Below, in pieces: positions 27,501 to 42,500 of a DNA stretch of 64,000 bases. The notes under the pieces are model-generated. The model did no database searches, had not been told where the DNA came from, and was given only the letters and a program-made list of their open reading frames with translations. Source of the DNA: Ciona intestinalis (lineage: Eukaryota > Chordata > Ascidiacea > Phlebobranchia > Cionidae); contig NC_020175.2 of NCBI RefSeq assembly GCF_000224145.3, forward strand, positions 2,263,175 through 2,327,174. Direction: 5' to 3'. How positions within the stretch are numbered: position 1 is the first letter of the stretch; each line of letters opens with the position of its first letter. The position numbers and the translations under genes are program-made.

Positions 27501-30500
27501 CCCCATTCTACTATATCACTTGTACTTACTGGTAAATCTAGTTGTTTAACATTTAAATGGTTAGAATAGCGATTCAGTCATACCTGTAAAAATGATGCAG
27601 GTTGATGCATATTAAATATATTTGTTATAACTGTATAGACATATTTTTATTTGGAACATAGAATAATCCCCTTGGCTGTACCAATGTGTTTGTTCTCTCT
27701 TTGAGATTATTGCCTAAAAAACGAAAACCGCTGTAACAAAACACATAAACCTTTTGTTTAGGCGAAATATATATCTTATTATACAATTGGTTGGACTTGA
27801 TTTTTGTCTGTTTTTCGAGCACCAGATCCTTACTGTATTTTTTTACACAAGAATTGTTTAACTATATAAACACCAGATCACGGTCAGATTCACGGAATTC
27901 TCTACAGTTTTGCCTGTTTGTATAAGCAAAAACGCATACAATACTGTAATAAATTCTAAACAAACTGTTTGTATTAGGTTGTTGGTGTTGAGACTGAAAA
28001 GGTGAGCAAAGAAAAAGCTGTTGCTGATTTTGAAGAAGAAAAAGTAACAGCTATTGAGGTGGAAGTATCAAAGAAGAGGTCCGATTGTGAATCAGATCTT
28101 GCAAAAGCTGAACCAGCTCTCATTGCAGCTCAAGCTGCTTTAGATACTCTTAACAAGGTGGGTTGGTTATTTTAGCACAACTTGTTAAATATTTTTTAGT
28201 ACAACTTGATGAAATTAGGACCAATAATGTTTTAATCTTTATTCTTTATATTTTATATAAATCATTTTATTATTAAGTGATGTATAGTGGGTGGGGAAGA
28301 TGGGACACCTTTTTGGTCTACTTTTTTGTTCCATTTGGTGGCAAACAAAGAAAATTAAAAGAGTTATAAAACCATATCCTCACAACTCTCATAGATCGTT
28401 GTTAATTGTTTAAAACACGATCAGGATATCTGGATATTATGTGCTAAAGGTATCCCATCTTTCCCCACCCTACTATACATATTATGTCAATGCACATTTT
28501 TCATACTCAAAGAAATTGGTAAATTTATTTTATTTTTTCAGAACAACTTGACTGAGTTGAAGTCGTTTGGTTCGCCACCGGGGGCAGTAGTAAACGTGGT
28601 GTCGGCCGTGATGGTGCTGATGGCTCCGGGAGGGAAAATACCAAAAGATAAAAGTTGGAAATCTGGAAAGATTATGATGGCTAAGGTAAATGGTGTTTTA
28701 ATGTACAAATTTAACTTCTGTGTATTGTTTTTTTTATTTATTTATGCCCAATTTGTATTGTGTTTTGTTTGTATGTTGTGTGGGATAAAATTTAAAGATA
28801 AGTCAGCTCAAGTATTTTAACTGGCACTGTTTTTCACAGTTTTTATCCAAAGTATGTTTTATGACTGTTGTTTTTTCTGTTCCCTTCTCTTTGTTCTTTA
28901 AGTAACAAGATCTTCACTAATGTTTTAAAAATGTTAAATAAAAGTTATGTTTCATGCATTTATTACTTAGGCAGTCTGTCTTGTGTTTACTTTTTTAGTC
29001 AGTCTTCCTGGGGTTTTAATTGTATAATTTATCATGGTCAAATATCATGTGTTTTTGCACTAAGTCACCAAAATTACATAGGTTTACTACATTACTGGTT
29101 GACTACATTACATAATATGGATTCCAGTTTCATAATGTAAATTTTTGTTGCATAATTTTGTTAAGTTTTTGCCCTCCCACTATCCTCTTTACAGTGCCCT
29201 TATTTCCACTTATCTTGCCTTTTTCCCCCTTTTCCTGTTTTTTTCGATTGCGTACATTGTTGCTTTACATACCGTAAAGGCGGGTTCACACTAGCGCCGA
29301 TGGCTGGTGATTCGAGAGAGTCTGGCAATATTCTGACGTCACCTCCCCCCATCGCTAGCGATACGAGTGACATAAAATCGATTAGAAACAGTTTCTACTC
29401 TGCCGAGGATCGCTAGCGATGAGTGTGTATAATGTAACTTAGCATGCTGGCTTAAAATCTAATTCCAACAAGCAGTAAAATTCGATTTTCTGTCGCAGGT
29501 TGATCAATTCTTGGACAACCTGATAACTTACGACAAAGAAAACATCCACGAAAACTGCTTGAAAGCCATTCGACCATTTTTGGACAATCCTGAGTTCGAT
29601 CCAGATTTCATTCGTTCAAAGGTAACAAAAAAAAATTATTTTTTTTACATAAAATTTTTTTTAAATTTTAAAATAAGCGTGTATATATGTATGTAGTAAA
29701 ATTGGTCATGTGATCACAAAGCTTAAAAAGGCCAATAAACGACAAAAAATAATTAAATGATAAAGGCAGCTTATCAATTTGTCATAATTGTAAATAAATT
29801 ATCCTATTTTCTTATACCTGTCATACCTGTCAACAATACTTAGAACTTAGTAAAACATCGGAAAAGAATATTTGCAACAGTATTTAGTTAAACATATAGT
29901 AGGGTTGGCAAAAACAGGACATCTTTAGCACATAATAGCAAAATATCCTGATCGTATTTTAAACAATTAACAACCGCTATACTAGTCGTGAGGATACGGT
30001 TTTATAATTTTTTGAGTTTTTTTTGTTTACTACAAAATGGGACGAGAAAATAGAATAAAAACATGTAAAAAACATCCCCACTCTACTATACCTTTTTTTC
30101 TACTAGTCTCTAGCTGCTGCAGGATTGTGTGCATGGACAGTTAACATTGTGAGGTTTTATGAAATCTTCTGTGACGTCGAACCCAAGCGTATTGCACTGG
30201 CTAAAGCAAATGCGGAGTTACAAGCAGCTCAAGAAAAACTGACCGTCATTAAAAATAAAATTGCTGTAAGTGTTTGTGTAATTTTGTTATTTTTTTGTTT
30301 GTTTTTAAAAAATACATTGATGAATAAATGGTTTAAAAATAAGGCTACGGTTGTAAAAATGTGTAGTTTTCGGTTGTAAATAAATTTTTTTCAAATCGCA
30401 TTGATTACTATTATATTGACCATATTATTAAACATTCAGATATATAAGAATAACCTACAAAGTTACATACATGGTAATTCTACTAACTATTATTTGAAGA

Positions 30501-33500
30501 CTAATTAACAAAAAGCAAAACTCAATAAAAATTAAATAGTGAACACACACATTTATTTAAATACATATACATTTATTTAAAATATTTTTTATTTAAATTT
30601 ATTTAAATTTTTTTTAAATTCAGGGCTTTTTATCTCACATGTTTCAATAAATTTTCACACATTTCCCTGTTACTCTGCTAATACGCATTTTTTTTGCTTT
30701 AGTTGCTGAATTCGAACTTAGCAACACTGACGGCTCAGTTTGAAGAAGCCACTGCAGCTAAACTTAAATGTCAACAGCAGGCTGAGGCAACTCAGCTTAC
30801 CATATCGCTTGCAAACAGGTATAATATGAACAAATTCTATCACATAAAAGCACAAACCACAGGCCAATATGAGCTAATCTATACTGTAGTGTTGGTTTTG
30901 CAGCCAAGATTTTATTTGATACTTTTAGTTTTTAGTAGTTTTTACCTGCAGCGTGTGTATAATGACTGTTGTTTTGTTGCTAATTTCCACCTATTTGTTG
31001 TTTTATTAATTAACTTGATCTTTGCTACTCTTTTTGAACAGATAAATGTAATTATGTTATATTACAATACATTATACATAGATGCGTGTGGGCAATAGTA
31101 AAATGTTAAATTATTTTTCTTTACCATTTAATAGTAGGTATGTTAGTTACTCTTATAAACCTCTAATAAAACAAGTTGCCTGTGTAATATTTACTTTTTT
31201 GTCCTATATTCACAAAATCTAAAAAGTAAAATCTAAGTATTTTTTACCATTGTGAGTGGCAATTTCTGACAAAACAGTTTGTACTTGTGTGTATGAATTT
31301 AAATTCATTTCAAAACCAATTCACTAATTCAACTAACACACACAGTATTATTTAAAATTGTTTTGGAGAAACACTACATTATAATTGTTCATATAATACT
31401 GGAGGGAAAGACAGAACACCTTTAGCACATAATATCCAATTATTCGTTCTAAACAATTACTAACGGTCTGTAGAAGGTGAAGGATACTTTTTTATAAATT
31501 TTTTAATGTTTTTGTTTACTACCAAACTTGAGGAGAAAATTGAATGAAAATGATTAAAACATATAGTAGAGTTGAGGAAGACAGAACACCTTTTCATTCT
31601 ATTTTCTCGTCACATTTAATATATCAAAATATATAGTAGAGTTGAGGAAGATAGTTTTGAAACATGTATTTAGTTTTAGTAATATTAAGCTTACCATATG
31701 TAGCTATACAGCTTCACCATTTATTTGGTTGTCATAGATTGGTTGGTGGATTGACAAGTGAGAACGTACGTTGGGCACAATCTGTACAAAACTTCCGTGA
31801 GCAAGAATCCAAACTGACAGGCAATGTTCTTCTTGTAACAGGTATGAATGTAACTTGCGTTATCCTTGCGTGGCCGGAAAACAACAGTTGTTATAACACG
31901 GGTGTTCATATGACTCGTGCCAGCTTACGAGTTACCATGTATGTTAATTTGTGGGTGAATATTTTTTTGAGGTATTTTTTGTTTATGTCTGGTAATTTGG
32001 ATAACCCATTAGTGACCTGGATTGAAGCAATTGCCGTTAATTGCCTTGCCCAGTGAGACGGTGCCGAACTTGTATTTTTGATTTTTAAATGTTTTAATAA
32101 AAAATCAATTCTCTTTGAAGTTACATATGTAATACCTTATAATCTGGCAAGAGGTGTACAAAATTGGCAACCTGTGTTATAATGTTTATTCATTTATTAC
32201 TACTAAATTTAAAATGGATTAGTTTTTAATTTGTTTTCTTTTCTCAGCGTTTGTGTCTTACGTTGGCTACTTCACAAAGACATACAGATTAAGATTGATG
32301 GAAGAAATGTGGCTTCCATTCATCAAGTCGTTGCCGGTTAGATAATAACAATTCAAGTCTTTTGACAATATAAATTGTGTATAAAAAAATTACCAGACAA
32401 TAGTTTTTCAACCAAAAATAAATTTAAAATGTGTGGCCTAGTGGGTATGTGGTAGTTTAAAAAAGTTTTTAAAAAAAGATTTAAATTCCTATTCACGTGT
32501 TTTTGTAATACATGTATGTAACTTTATAGTAAAATTATTATCCATAAAATGGCCTGTTTATTCTGGCTCCTTATCCATGTACAAGCATGTATAAAAAAAT
32601 GTATTAAACAGATTTGACTTGTGTATGGTGTACTTAATCTCATCATATTTTAAAACTGAAAATATATAAATTCCAATGTTTGGCCTTAGAAAATTAAATT
32701 ATTCCCAGGTTCCCATTCCCACAACGGAAGGATTGGATTACGTGTCGTTACTGACCGATGAAGCCGATATTGCTGCTTGGAATAATGAAGGTCTTCCATC
32801 TGATCGAATGTCAACTGAAAACGCTACAATTCTGGTCAGTTCCACATGTATGCAATAATGAATGAATGAATGTAATTTGATTCAGCTCCGCTATTCTCGT
32901 GTGGCCGGGAAACGACAGTCGTTATAGCCTGGGTTCTGTTTCGTACACCGAATGCCAGCTTATAAGTTACTATGTATGTTACTTTGTAGGTGATTATTTT
33001 GGGGGGATTTTATCAGTTTTTTATGTATGGCCGATAATTTGGACAACCCGTTAGTGACCACTGGGTTGGAGCAATTGCCATTAAGTAGCTTGCCCAATGA
33101 CACATAATCCCACAATGGTAGCAGGGACAAGCTTTCAACCCATAACCTCTGGGTTAGAGGCTGACGTGCTAACCAACTAGGCCATGGTGCTGGAAATTTT
33201 AATTTCCTCCAAAAACATGAAATTCCTAACAAACAAATGCCTAAAACTTTACATGAATATGAACATGTGTGACTAAAACTGATGATCAATTCATAACACT
33301 ACTTCCGCCCTTTACTAATTTTCTTCTTTGTAAATTGGACCTATATAGAGAAAATATTTTTCATCAAAACATTGAGCTTGGGCGCTGAATTTGGTCGCGA
33401 GGCCACAGTTTGCTTGCCAATCTATACACTATGTCTCTCTTGAATACCTATGGTACTAAAGTGAATTTATAATATACTGTGATTTTACTAATGCTTGTAT

Positions 33501-36500
33501 TTAACAGACAAACTGCCAGAGATGGCCGCTTATGGTGGATCCTCAGCTTCAAGGAATTAAATGGATCAAGAATAAATATGGAAAAGATCTCAAAGTTATA
33601 CGTATTGGACAGAGAGGGTAAGATATACATTCTATTGTTAAATTTACATGTATATAATTCAGCAAGCATTCAAAATAATCATCTTATTAATATGATTATT
33701 TTTTTATAATTATGAGTGAATGAATGTAACTTACTTTATCCTCGCATGGCCGGAAAACGACAGTCGTTATAACACAGGTTTAAACACCTCATGTCAGCTT
33801 ACGAGTTACCATGTATGTTACTTTGTAGGTGATTATTTCTTGAGGGGATTTTTTTAATTCTTTATGTATGGCTGATAATTTAGACAACCCATTAGTGACC
33901 ACTGGGTTGGAGCAATTGCCGTTAAGTGTCTTGCCTAAGGACACATACACCATCAATGGTAGCAGTGTCGGGCCTTGAACCCATTACCTCTGCAGTACAG
34001 GCAGGCGCGCTAACCACTATACCACGACGCCGGTCATTATTATGCTTACCCCAGGTCTAATTACCATTACAAACAGAGTTGTAACTTTCCAATACATTTC
34101 TTCAGGTATCTTGACACCATAGAAAATGCACTAGGTGTTGGTGATCCAGTGTTGATTGAAAATATTGAAGAAAGTGTGGACCCTGTGCTTGGTCCATTGC
34201 TGGGTCGCGAAACCATTAAGAAAGGAAGGTATGTACCATGCTTAATCTTTCAACGGCTCACCTGGTATGAAAATAGCGTATTTTCGATGTTTCTGGTAGA
34301 AAAAGCATACATTTCCAATGTTTCTGGTAATAAAAAGCATGCATTTCCAATGTTTCTGGTACAAAAAAAACATTTCCGACAAGACTTTAAAAGTTTTTAA
34401 ACTTTAAAAGTTTTTAAACCAGATGAGCCGTTAAAAGATTAATTACATTATGCCTGGTAGTAAAAGTAACAGAATACATATTAATACATTGCATAGTTTG
34501 GTGCTAGTGAAGAATCTCCCCCCCCACCTTATTTGCTAACCACTAACCCCTAGGTTAGGGGGTTAGGTGTTGATGGTTAGGGGGTTAGTGGTTATAGGGC
34601 CTAAGGGTTAGGGGTTAGTGGTTAGCAAAAGAGGTGGGGGGAAAGACTCTTCACTATCACCCATAGTTTTATTTTACACCTTGTATGGTTTTCTTTTTAA
34701 GGTGAACCATACAAGCAGACAGCAAGAAAATCTTTATACCACAATAAAAGTCGTTAAACAGAGCTGTAAATTACATGTAGTTAAAAATATACTAAATTTA
34801 AACTGTTTATCAGCTATCAACTTGCTTTGTTTTTAACTAACCTTTTCACTGTTTAACTTTTTTTTAGTGGGTGCTTCCGCATACTTTAAGAACCTCTGTT
34901 ATTTTAGACATTTTAATCCATTGTGCATATTATTTATGGCTAAATGTTTCTTGAAAGAAAATTTGTAAAAAATGTCAATTTACAAGACCTCCAAAAAATA
35001 CACAAAATCTCCCTTTTACTTAGTTTTAAAGCAATTAGTAGAGATACCAAGTTACTAGTTTTGACTTGTAGTTAAAACTACAATTTAAATTAAAAGAAGC
35101 ATTATTAAGTACATATACACTTTACACAATAATTTTATGCACTATTTTTACATTGTTTCATTCCCTACACAGATACATAAAGATAGGGGACAAAGAATGT
35201 GAATACCATCGTGACTTCCGTCTCATCTTACACACCAAGCTTGCCAACCCCCACTACCAACCTGAGATGCAAGCTCAGTGCACACTCATCAACTTTACAG
35301 TGACGCGAGATGGTTTAGAGGATCAATTGCTTGCTGATGTTGTTGGAATGGAACGTCCAGATCTGGAAGCACTGAAAGTAATAAGAATTTTTTGATTGAT
35401 TTATTTTTGCTTTGGACAGTTGTTTTTTTTAATAAAAAACTGTTACAGTTACTTTATCCAAACAAAAATAGTTTTCAGTTTAAAAATATATATATATAGT
35501 ACAGTAGGGGAAGATGGGACACCTTTAGCACATAATATCCAAATATCCCGATCGTGTTTTAAACAATTAACAACGGTCTATGAGAATCGTGAGGATACAG
35601 TTTTATAATTCTTTGAATGTTCTTTGTTTACTACCAAATGGAACAAGAAAAACAGAGCAAAAAACTTGTCCCATTTTTCCCCACCCTACTATATATCTTT
35701 ATTTAAAAAAAATTATATATATTTTTTGAGAATTAGAAAATCTGTAACAATAATGTTTTCTATAGTTGGATCTAACGAAGCAGCAGAATGACTTCAAGAT
35801 CACACTGAAGAGATTGGAAGATGATCTTCTTGCTCGTCTTTCTGCAGCTTCCGGAAACTTCCTCAGTGACACAGCACTTGTGGAGAACCTTGAAAACACA
35901 AAGAAAACTGGTATGTTTTGTTTAGTATTTTTTAAAATAATAATTTGGGGGGGGAAGCTATACATTGGAGTGTAAGCTAGCTTAGTTGTAAAAATAGATA
36001 TAGTTTTTTTTTAAATATTAATATTTTTAAGTATTTTTATTTTTAAATGCAAAGTTGAATGTTTTTTATGTTTAAGGAGTTAAAATGAAAGATGTTTTAC
36101 TTTGACATTAGTTTTCGCAATTTTTCCCATTCTGACCAAACATCTGTTGCGACGAAGATGTTTAAACTAGTCGGAAATATATATTACGTATTTGTTGAAT
36201 AAACGTCATACTAACAGAAAATAATCTGTTACAAGTAATATAAACATTAATTAAAATTTATTTTCTTAAAAAACTTGCCAACTATTCTGTAAAAAAATGT
36301 CGTAATAAATAGTCAAATTAAATAAATTGATTCATGCACCACAAAAAATAATGAAGTCTTGCAGTAGGTCCACAAATGTTCCAAACATAAATTTTTTTGA
36401 CTAAAGTAACTAATTATATATCCTAGACCAACATTTTACCAAAAAAATACCAAAAAAAATTTCAAACTTTTATACGAAATTCTAATTTTTAACGAATCTT

Positions 36501-39500
36501 TTTTAAAAAAGTATCAATATATACATTTATACACTGTTCTAATTTCACCATACCTCTCATAGCTGGTGAGGTTGAGATCAAAGTAAAGGAAGCTCAGACA
36601 ACAGAACTCCAGATCAACGAGGCAAGAGAACACTACAGACCTGCAGCATCTAGAGCTTCTCTTTTATATTTCATATTAAACGATTTAAACAAAATTCACC
36701 CTATGTACCAATTCTCTCTCAAGGTATGTTAAAAAAATTTATTTATTTTTTTTTTATTGTTTTTATGTATATATTTTTTTTTAATTTTATTGGTTGATTT
36801 TTTTTATTTTTTTATTTTGTTGGTTGTTTTTTATACCCTACAAATAAATATCAAACTATTGCTGTGTAGCATAGAAATAGAAGTCTAACTGGCATTTTTT
36901 ACTCTTCACGCTTGAGCCAATATTTGCATGACCCTCGGATATATTACACAAAGCTTCAACTTTTGGCAGCCATTTTTAATATATTTGCAATAGATTATTC
37001 ACCTACTTAAAAAAATGGATAATTTTACAAACATAAAAAATTATGACTCCCTACTCATTAGATAGATTATGTTTTTAAAATAAAAATTTAAAAATGTTAC
37101 ATATTACTAAAAAAGCTAAAAATGTAATAAAAGCAGGTCAAAAAATAGCATTAATGGTGTTAAACCTTTTGGTTTAAAAATAAAATAAAAACCATTCAAC
37201 CGAATGTTTTGAGTTAAAAATTGTAATATAAACATATTATGTTTTTGTTAAACCTGCTGCTGTCATTTTTTCCAAAAAAATAAATGTTTATTTAAAGCTA
37301 CAATTAAAAATTACATTCAAAATCAGCGTCGTAAATAAAAATAACAAAATACTTTATATATTTCATAATTTATATATTTGTTTATTAACAGTTGAAAGTC
37401 ATGTTTGTGCTAAAAAAACTGCTACTGCCCCCCCCAAAAAAGTTTGTTTAAAAGCTACAATTAAAGATTCACATTTAAAAAAAATTAAAATACCTGAATT
37501 CCTAATATATTTGAAATTAAAATATCCTTTTTTTCCAGTCATTCAGCATTGTCTTTGAAATAGCTGTGAAAAAAGCTGTTCCTGATGAAAATTTGAAAAA
37601 CCGAGTGAAAAACTTAATTACTTCAATCTCGTTTTCTGTCTTCCTCTACACCTCGCGTGGTCTCTTTGAGAAACACAAAATTATCTTCACGGCACAGATG
37701 GCCTTCCAGGTGCATTTTTCATACAATTAGTATTTCAACTAACTGTTTTTTTTAACTAAAAAAATGTTTTTGCAATTATTTTTTATGTTTTCCAACTAAT
37801 TGTGTTGACAAAAAATGCGATGTAAACCCTATTTTTTGTACTCGCTTAATTTTTATCTCAAGTTTTAGATTGTTTTTATTTCTTCTTATTATTTGTTCTC
37901 TGATTAGTGAACACTAATAAAATATGGCTAGAATTTAATTTAACTATTTAAGAAACATAAAAACAAGTTCAATCTATTTGATTACTAACGATACCATTTA
38001 GGCGAAATATTTTCTCTATTACTACTAGTGGTTAGACTTGAATTTTGTTGGTTATGTTTTCAAAGCACCAGATCCTTACTGTGTTTTACTAAACAAGAAT
38101 AGTTCAATTTTATAAACATCAGATCAGGGTCAGATTCGCGGAATTTATTACAAAAACAAGTTTTTATATCATAAAATATTTTCACAACATGTGTTGTGAC
38201 CATGAATAATGCGTGATGTTAAGTTGTTGTTTTAATTAATGGTGTTCAGAGACATACAAAATGCAAATAAATACTTGTTTTTATGTAACTAAACTTAAAA
38301 AATCAATATTTCATGTTTTTTTGTTTAACATCCCTAATTATTTTTTTCCAAATATTTTTTTTTAAATTTTTTTTTAATCTTATTTAATTGCAATTTTCTT
38401 AATTAAATTGTATTTTTTTGGCGTCAGATTTTGTTGGTCCAGAAGTTGATTAATCCGGTTGAGCTTGATTTCTTGCTTCGTTTCCCATCCCAGTTGAATG
38501 TGACGAGCCCGGTGGATTTCCTAAGCAACCATTCATGGGGTGCAGTGAAGGTGGGCCAGATGTTGGAACTTTTAATTTGAAGATTAATTAATTTGAAAAA
38601 ATGAAAAACTATCACAGCCAATACTCAGTATTGATGCATTGTACAAGAAAGTTTGAATTTTTTTGCTAAATATATATGTATTTACAGTTGACCATAGTAA
38701 AAATACGTTAAATATTAACTGAACTAAAGTTCAAAAATCGTTGACTATATTAAAAATTAAAACAATGTTGACCAGCTAAGGTATCTGGATTATTGATCCA
38801 GTTAAAAAATAATGACAGTGTTAAAACAATAAAAAAATCGTATTGGCTGAACACACTATAAAAGTATTTTCACTTTTGTCCCTTCTGCTACCAGGCATAA
38901 TGTATATATTCATTCAATTGCTTATCTGGTATAAAAAATGTAATATATTTTTCTGATCTGGTATGAAAAATGTAATGTATTTTTTCCTGCGCCTTGAAAG
39001 AATATTTAGAAAATACAAGTAGTATTAACCAGCCTATTCCTCCCACTCTGTAGCTCTTGTCGGAAATGGACGAATTCCGCAATCTCGATCGTGACATTGA
39101 GGGATCAGCAAAGAGATGGAAGAAGTTGGTCGAGAGTGAAGCTCCTGAAAAGGAGAAACTTCCTCAGGAATGGAAAAACAAGAACGCTCTGCAGAAACTT
39201 TGCATCATGAGAGCGTTAAGAGCAGACAGGATGACATACGCTGTCAGGTACGAATTGTGTAAAGTTACCATTATTTTAGTTCATATTGTTCATATTGTAA
39301 CTTCTAACGGTATCCACACTAGTTTATACTTACCACTTGTTACAACAATTGTTTAAATTTAATTTTTTTTATTTTTTGATGTATTATTTTACATTGTAAT
39401 GTATTTGTAGCAGGCTAACAGTAGCCCAAGATTATTTTTACTGACCACTGGTTAAAAAAATGGTAAAAACATATTTTCTGTATATTTTTTAATGTGTAGT

Positions 39501-42500
39501 TTCACACTGTATTGTATTTGTAGCAGGCTAACAGTAGACCATAATGAATTTCTGATTAAAAAAATGTTTAAAATATATATACATTTTTTATATTTTGATG
39601 TATTATTTTACACTGTAATGTATTTGTAGAGACTTTGTGGAGGACAGACTTGGTACAGAATATGTTGACACTCGAGGGATTCCATTTGAAAAATCCTTTG
39701 AAGAAACAGGACCTGCTACCCCTACATTCTTCATTTTATCTCCTGGTATAAAATTTGTATTTATTTCTTGATGTGTAAAAATAGTTTCAGTAAAAATATA
39801 TGTGTGTATATATAGTAGGGTAAGGAAATATGGGACACTTTTTGATTTATTTTCTCATCCCATTTGGTAGTAAACGAAGAACATTCAAGGAATTATAAAA
39901 ATGTATTCTCTTGACTATAATAGACAATTGTTAATTGTTTAAAACACAATAATGACATTTGGATTTTATGTGCTAAAGGTGTCCATCTTACCCCACAGTA
40001 CTATATTGGAAATTTATAATTCAATATATTTTAAAATAACTGTGTTTTAAGACATTATGATGGCTGTAATACAACAACATAGGTTTTTAAAGCAGATTGT
40101 GTAATTTTGTTGTGATAACTGTCTATTACTGTTTCATAGATCTTCTTTTTAACATTTGTTTTATTTATATTACATAGAAAGGTACTAAGATAGGATATTG
40201 TACAACTAATAATAACTTTCTACTGTAACACTTTTTATATTAAAACTTTTTGGCAGGACAAAATAATTTTTTTTTTTAGTTAAAAATTATACCTTTAAAA
40301 ACATTGAATTTGTAAATGCACAAATAAAATTAAACGTAATATTTAATTTAAAGTCCTAAAAAATTGGATTTTCCGTCGTTTGAAGGTAAATTTGACTTTG
40401 TCCATTAAACTAATAACTATGGTTTAAAAATAATAAATAGGAACAAACTTTATTACCAAAGGAAAACAAGTTGTAGATCAAATGCCGCCATTTATTTGCT
40501 TTATCTGAGTGAAACATTAGTTAGAATTACATTCATGTAAAAATTTATCCTAAATTTACCCATTTTCTTCCCACCACCACAGGTGTTGATCCACTACAAG
40601 ATGTGGAGAAACTTGGTAAAAAGTTGGGATTCACGTTTGATAACAAAAAGTTTCACAATGTTTCTCTCGGACAAGGTCAAGAGGTCGTGGCTGAAGCTGC
40701 GCTCGATACTGCAGGAGAAAATGGTCACTGGGTGGTGCTACAGGTTGGGTTTCAACTTTAAAAGAAATTTAAAAAGCCAGTTTTGACGTAAAAAACTTAA
40801 ATGTAGTATCTATAATTTTAACTGTAATCAAGGTATTTATAAGTTTTCACAATATTAAAAAAAAAGTTTTATTATTAATCATGACAAAATTTATTTTTTT
40901 TAAATAATCACCCAAAATGTTACATACATGGGAACTTATAAGCTGGCACGAGGTGCATGAAACAGAATGCCTGTTTTTTAACAACAGTCATTTTTCGGCC
41001 ATGCAGGATAAAGTAATTTAAATTTATTCATAATATTTTATCAGAATATCCATTTGGTTGCCAAATGGTTGATGACGCTTCAAAACAAGCTGGAGAAACA
41101 CAGTGTTGGAAGCCATGAAAACTTCCGTGTGTTCATGAGTGCGGAGCCAGCATCTTCCGCAGACAGCCATATTATTCCTCAGGGAATTCTGGAAAATGCC
41201 ATCAAAATTACCAACGAACCACCTACTGGAATGCATTCCAACTTACATAAGGCGTTTGATAATTTCAACCAGGTTCGTGTTGACAATAATTTGTATTCAA
41301 TGTGTAATAAATAATTAATGATATAGCTAAGTTTGGACAAGTCTGATTTCGAAGCCTTGTTAACTTTTTTTTTGCAGCTTTCATAAATTTTGCAGCTTTT
41401 ATAGGCTAAACCTTGTAAATCAGGTTGGTTTTGCAAATAAACTGTATTTTTTTTAAAAGGGGATGAAATAATTAATGATATAGCCAAGTTTAGCCAAGTT
41501 TAAAAAAAGCTAATTTCTAGGTCTTATCATAATATCTTTACCGGCTAAACCCCATTAATTTTATAAATACTGCAGCTTTGACAGCAGTGGTTCCCTAAGT
41601 ATAGGTCACGACCCAAACATAGGTCACACAGAGTTGAAAAATGGGCCACGTCAAGGTGATTCAAGTTTATCAAAACGAGATAAACCATTGTTTCATAAAC
41701 GGTTCACTTGTGTGTCTTATCTATTTCATACATATACAAAAAATGCCTATATTAAATTTTTTTTCGATGTTTGAGGCTTGGGTACATGGGTTGTCAGATG
41801 TTCATAAAACTCTGATTTGGGTCGCGCTAAAAAAAAATTAGAAACTACTGTTTTACATGTTAAAACTTTTTAATATATATTGCAACTTTTACAAGCTAAA
41901 CCTTAAAGTAACAAATATATTATTTTACTTAGGAAACTTTAGAAATGTGTGCACGGGAGGTTGAATTCAAGAGCATTTTGTTCTCGTTGTGTTATTTCCA
42001 CGCTGTTGTCAGTGAGAGGCGTAAGTTTGGACCCCAGGGTTGGAACAGAGTGTATCCTTACAACACTGGTGATCTCACTATCTCTGTCAATGTATTGTAC
42101 AACTACCTAGAAGCTAACCAGAAGGTAAAGTGATAATAATTATAATAATTTGTCTCTTCGATTTTGGTAGCGAAGATTTAGAAGTATTTTAAACGAAAAG
42201 ACAGGATATAGCGACAAAACAACAGTTGGTAAAACACGCTTACAGTTAAAAACATATTTACATTTAATTGGAAAAAATAGCGTGTTCACTACACGTAGCA
42301 TTTAATCTCAACTTAAAACGAAAAAATAATGATAATAAAAAAAATTTAAAAAAATATATAGGCAAAAGTCATTTATAAAAAAATTATAATTTTTTTTGTT
42401 TTATATTAATATCAATTCATGACAAAGTATTTAATTTAAACACAAACCAACAACCCTTTTCTCACCCTAGGTACCTTGGGATGACCTGCGTTATTTATTC

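Noticed and set aside
28868..29140. A 90-codon hydrophobic open frame
   Set aside because: It is an AT-rich intron with no homology seen and no start or splice context; long Phe/Leu runs are expected from T-rich sequence.
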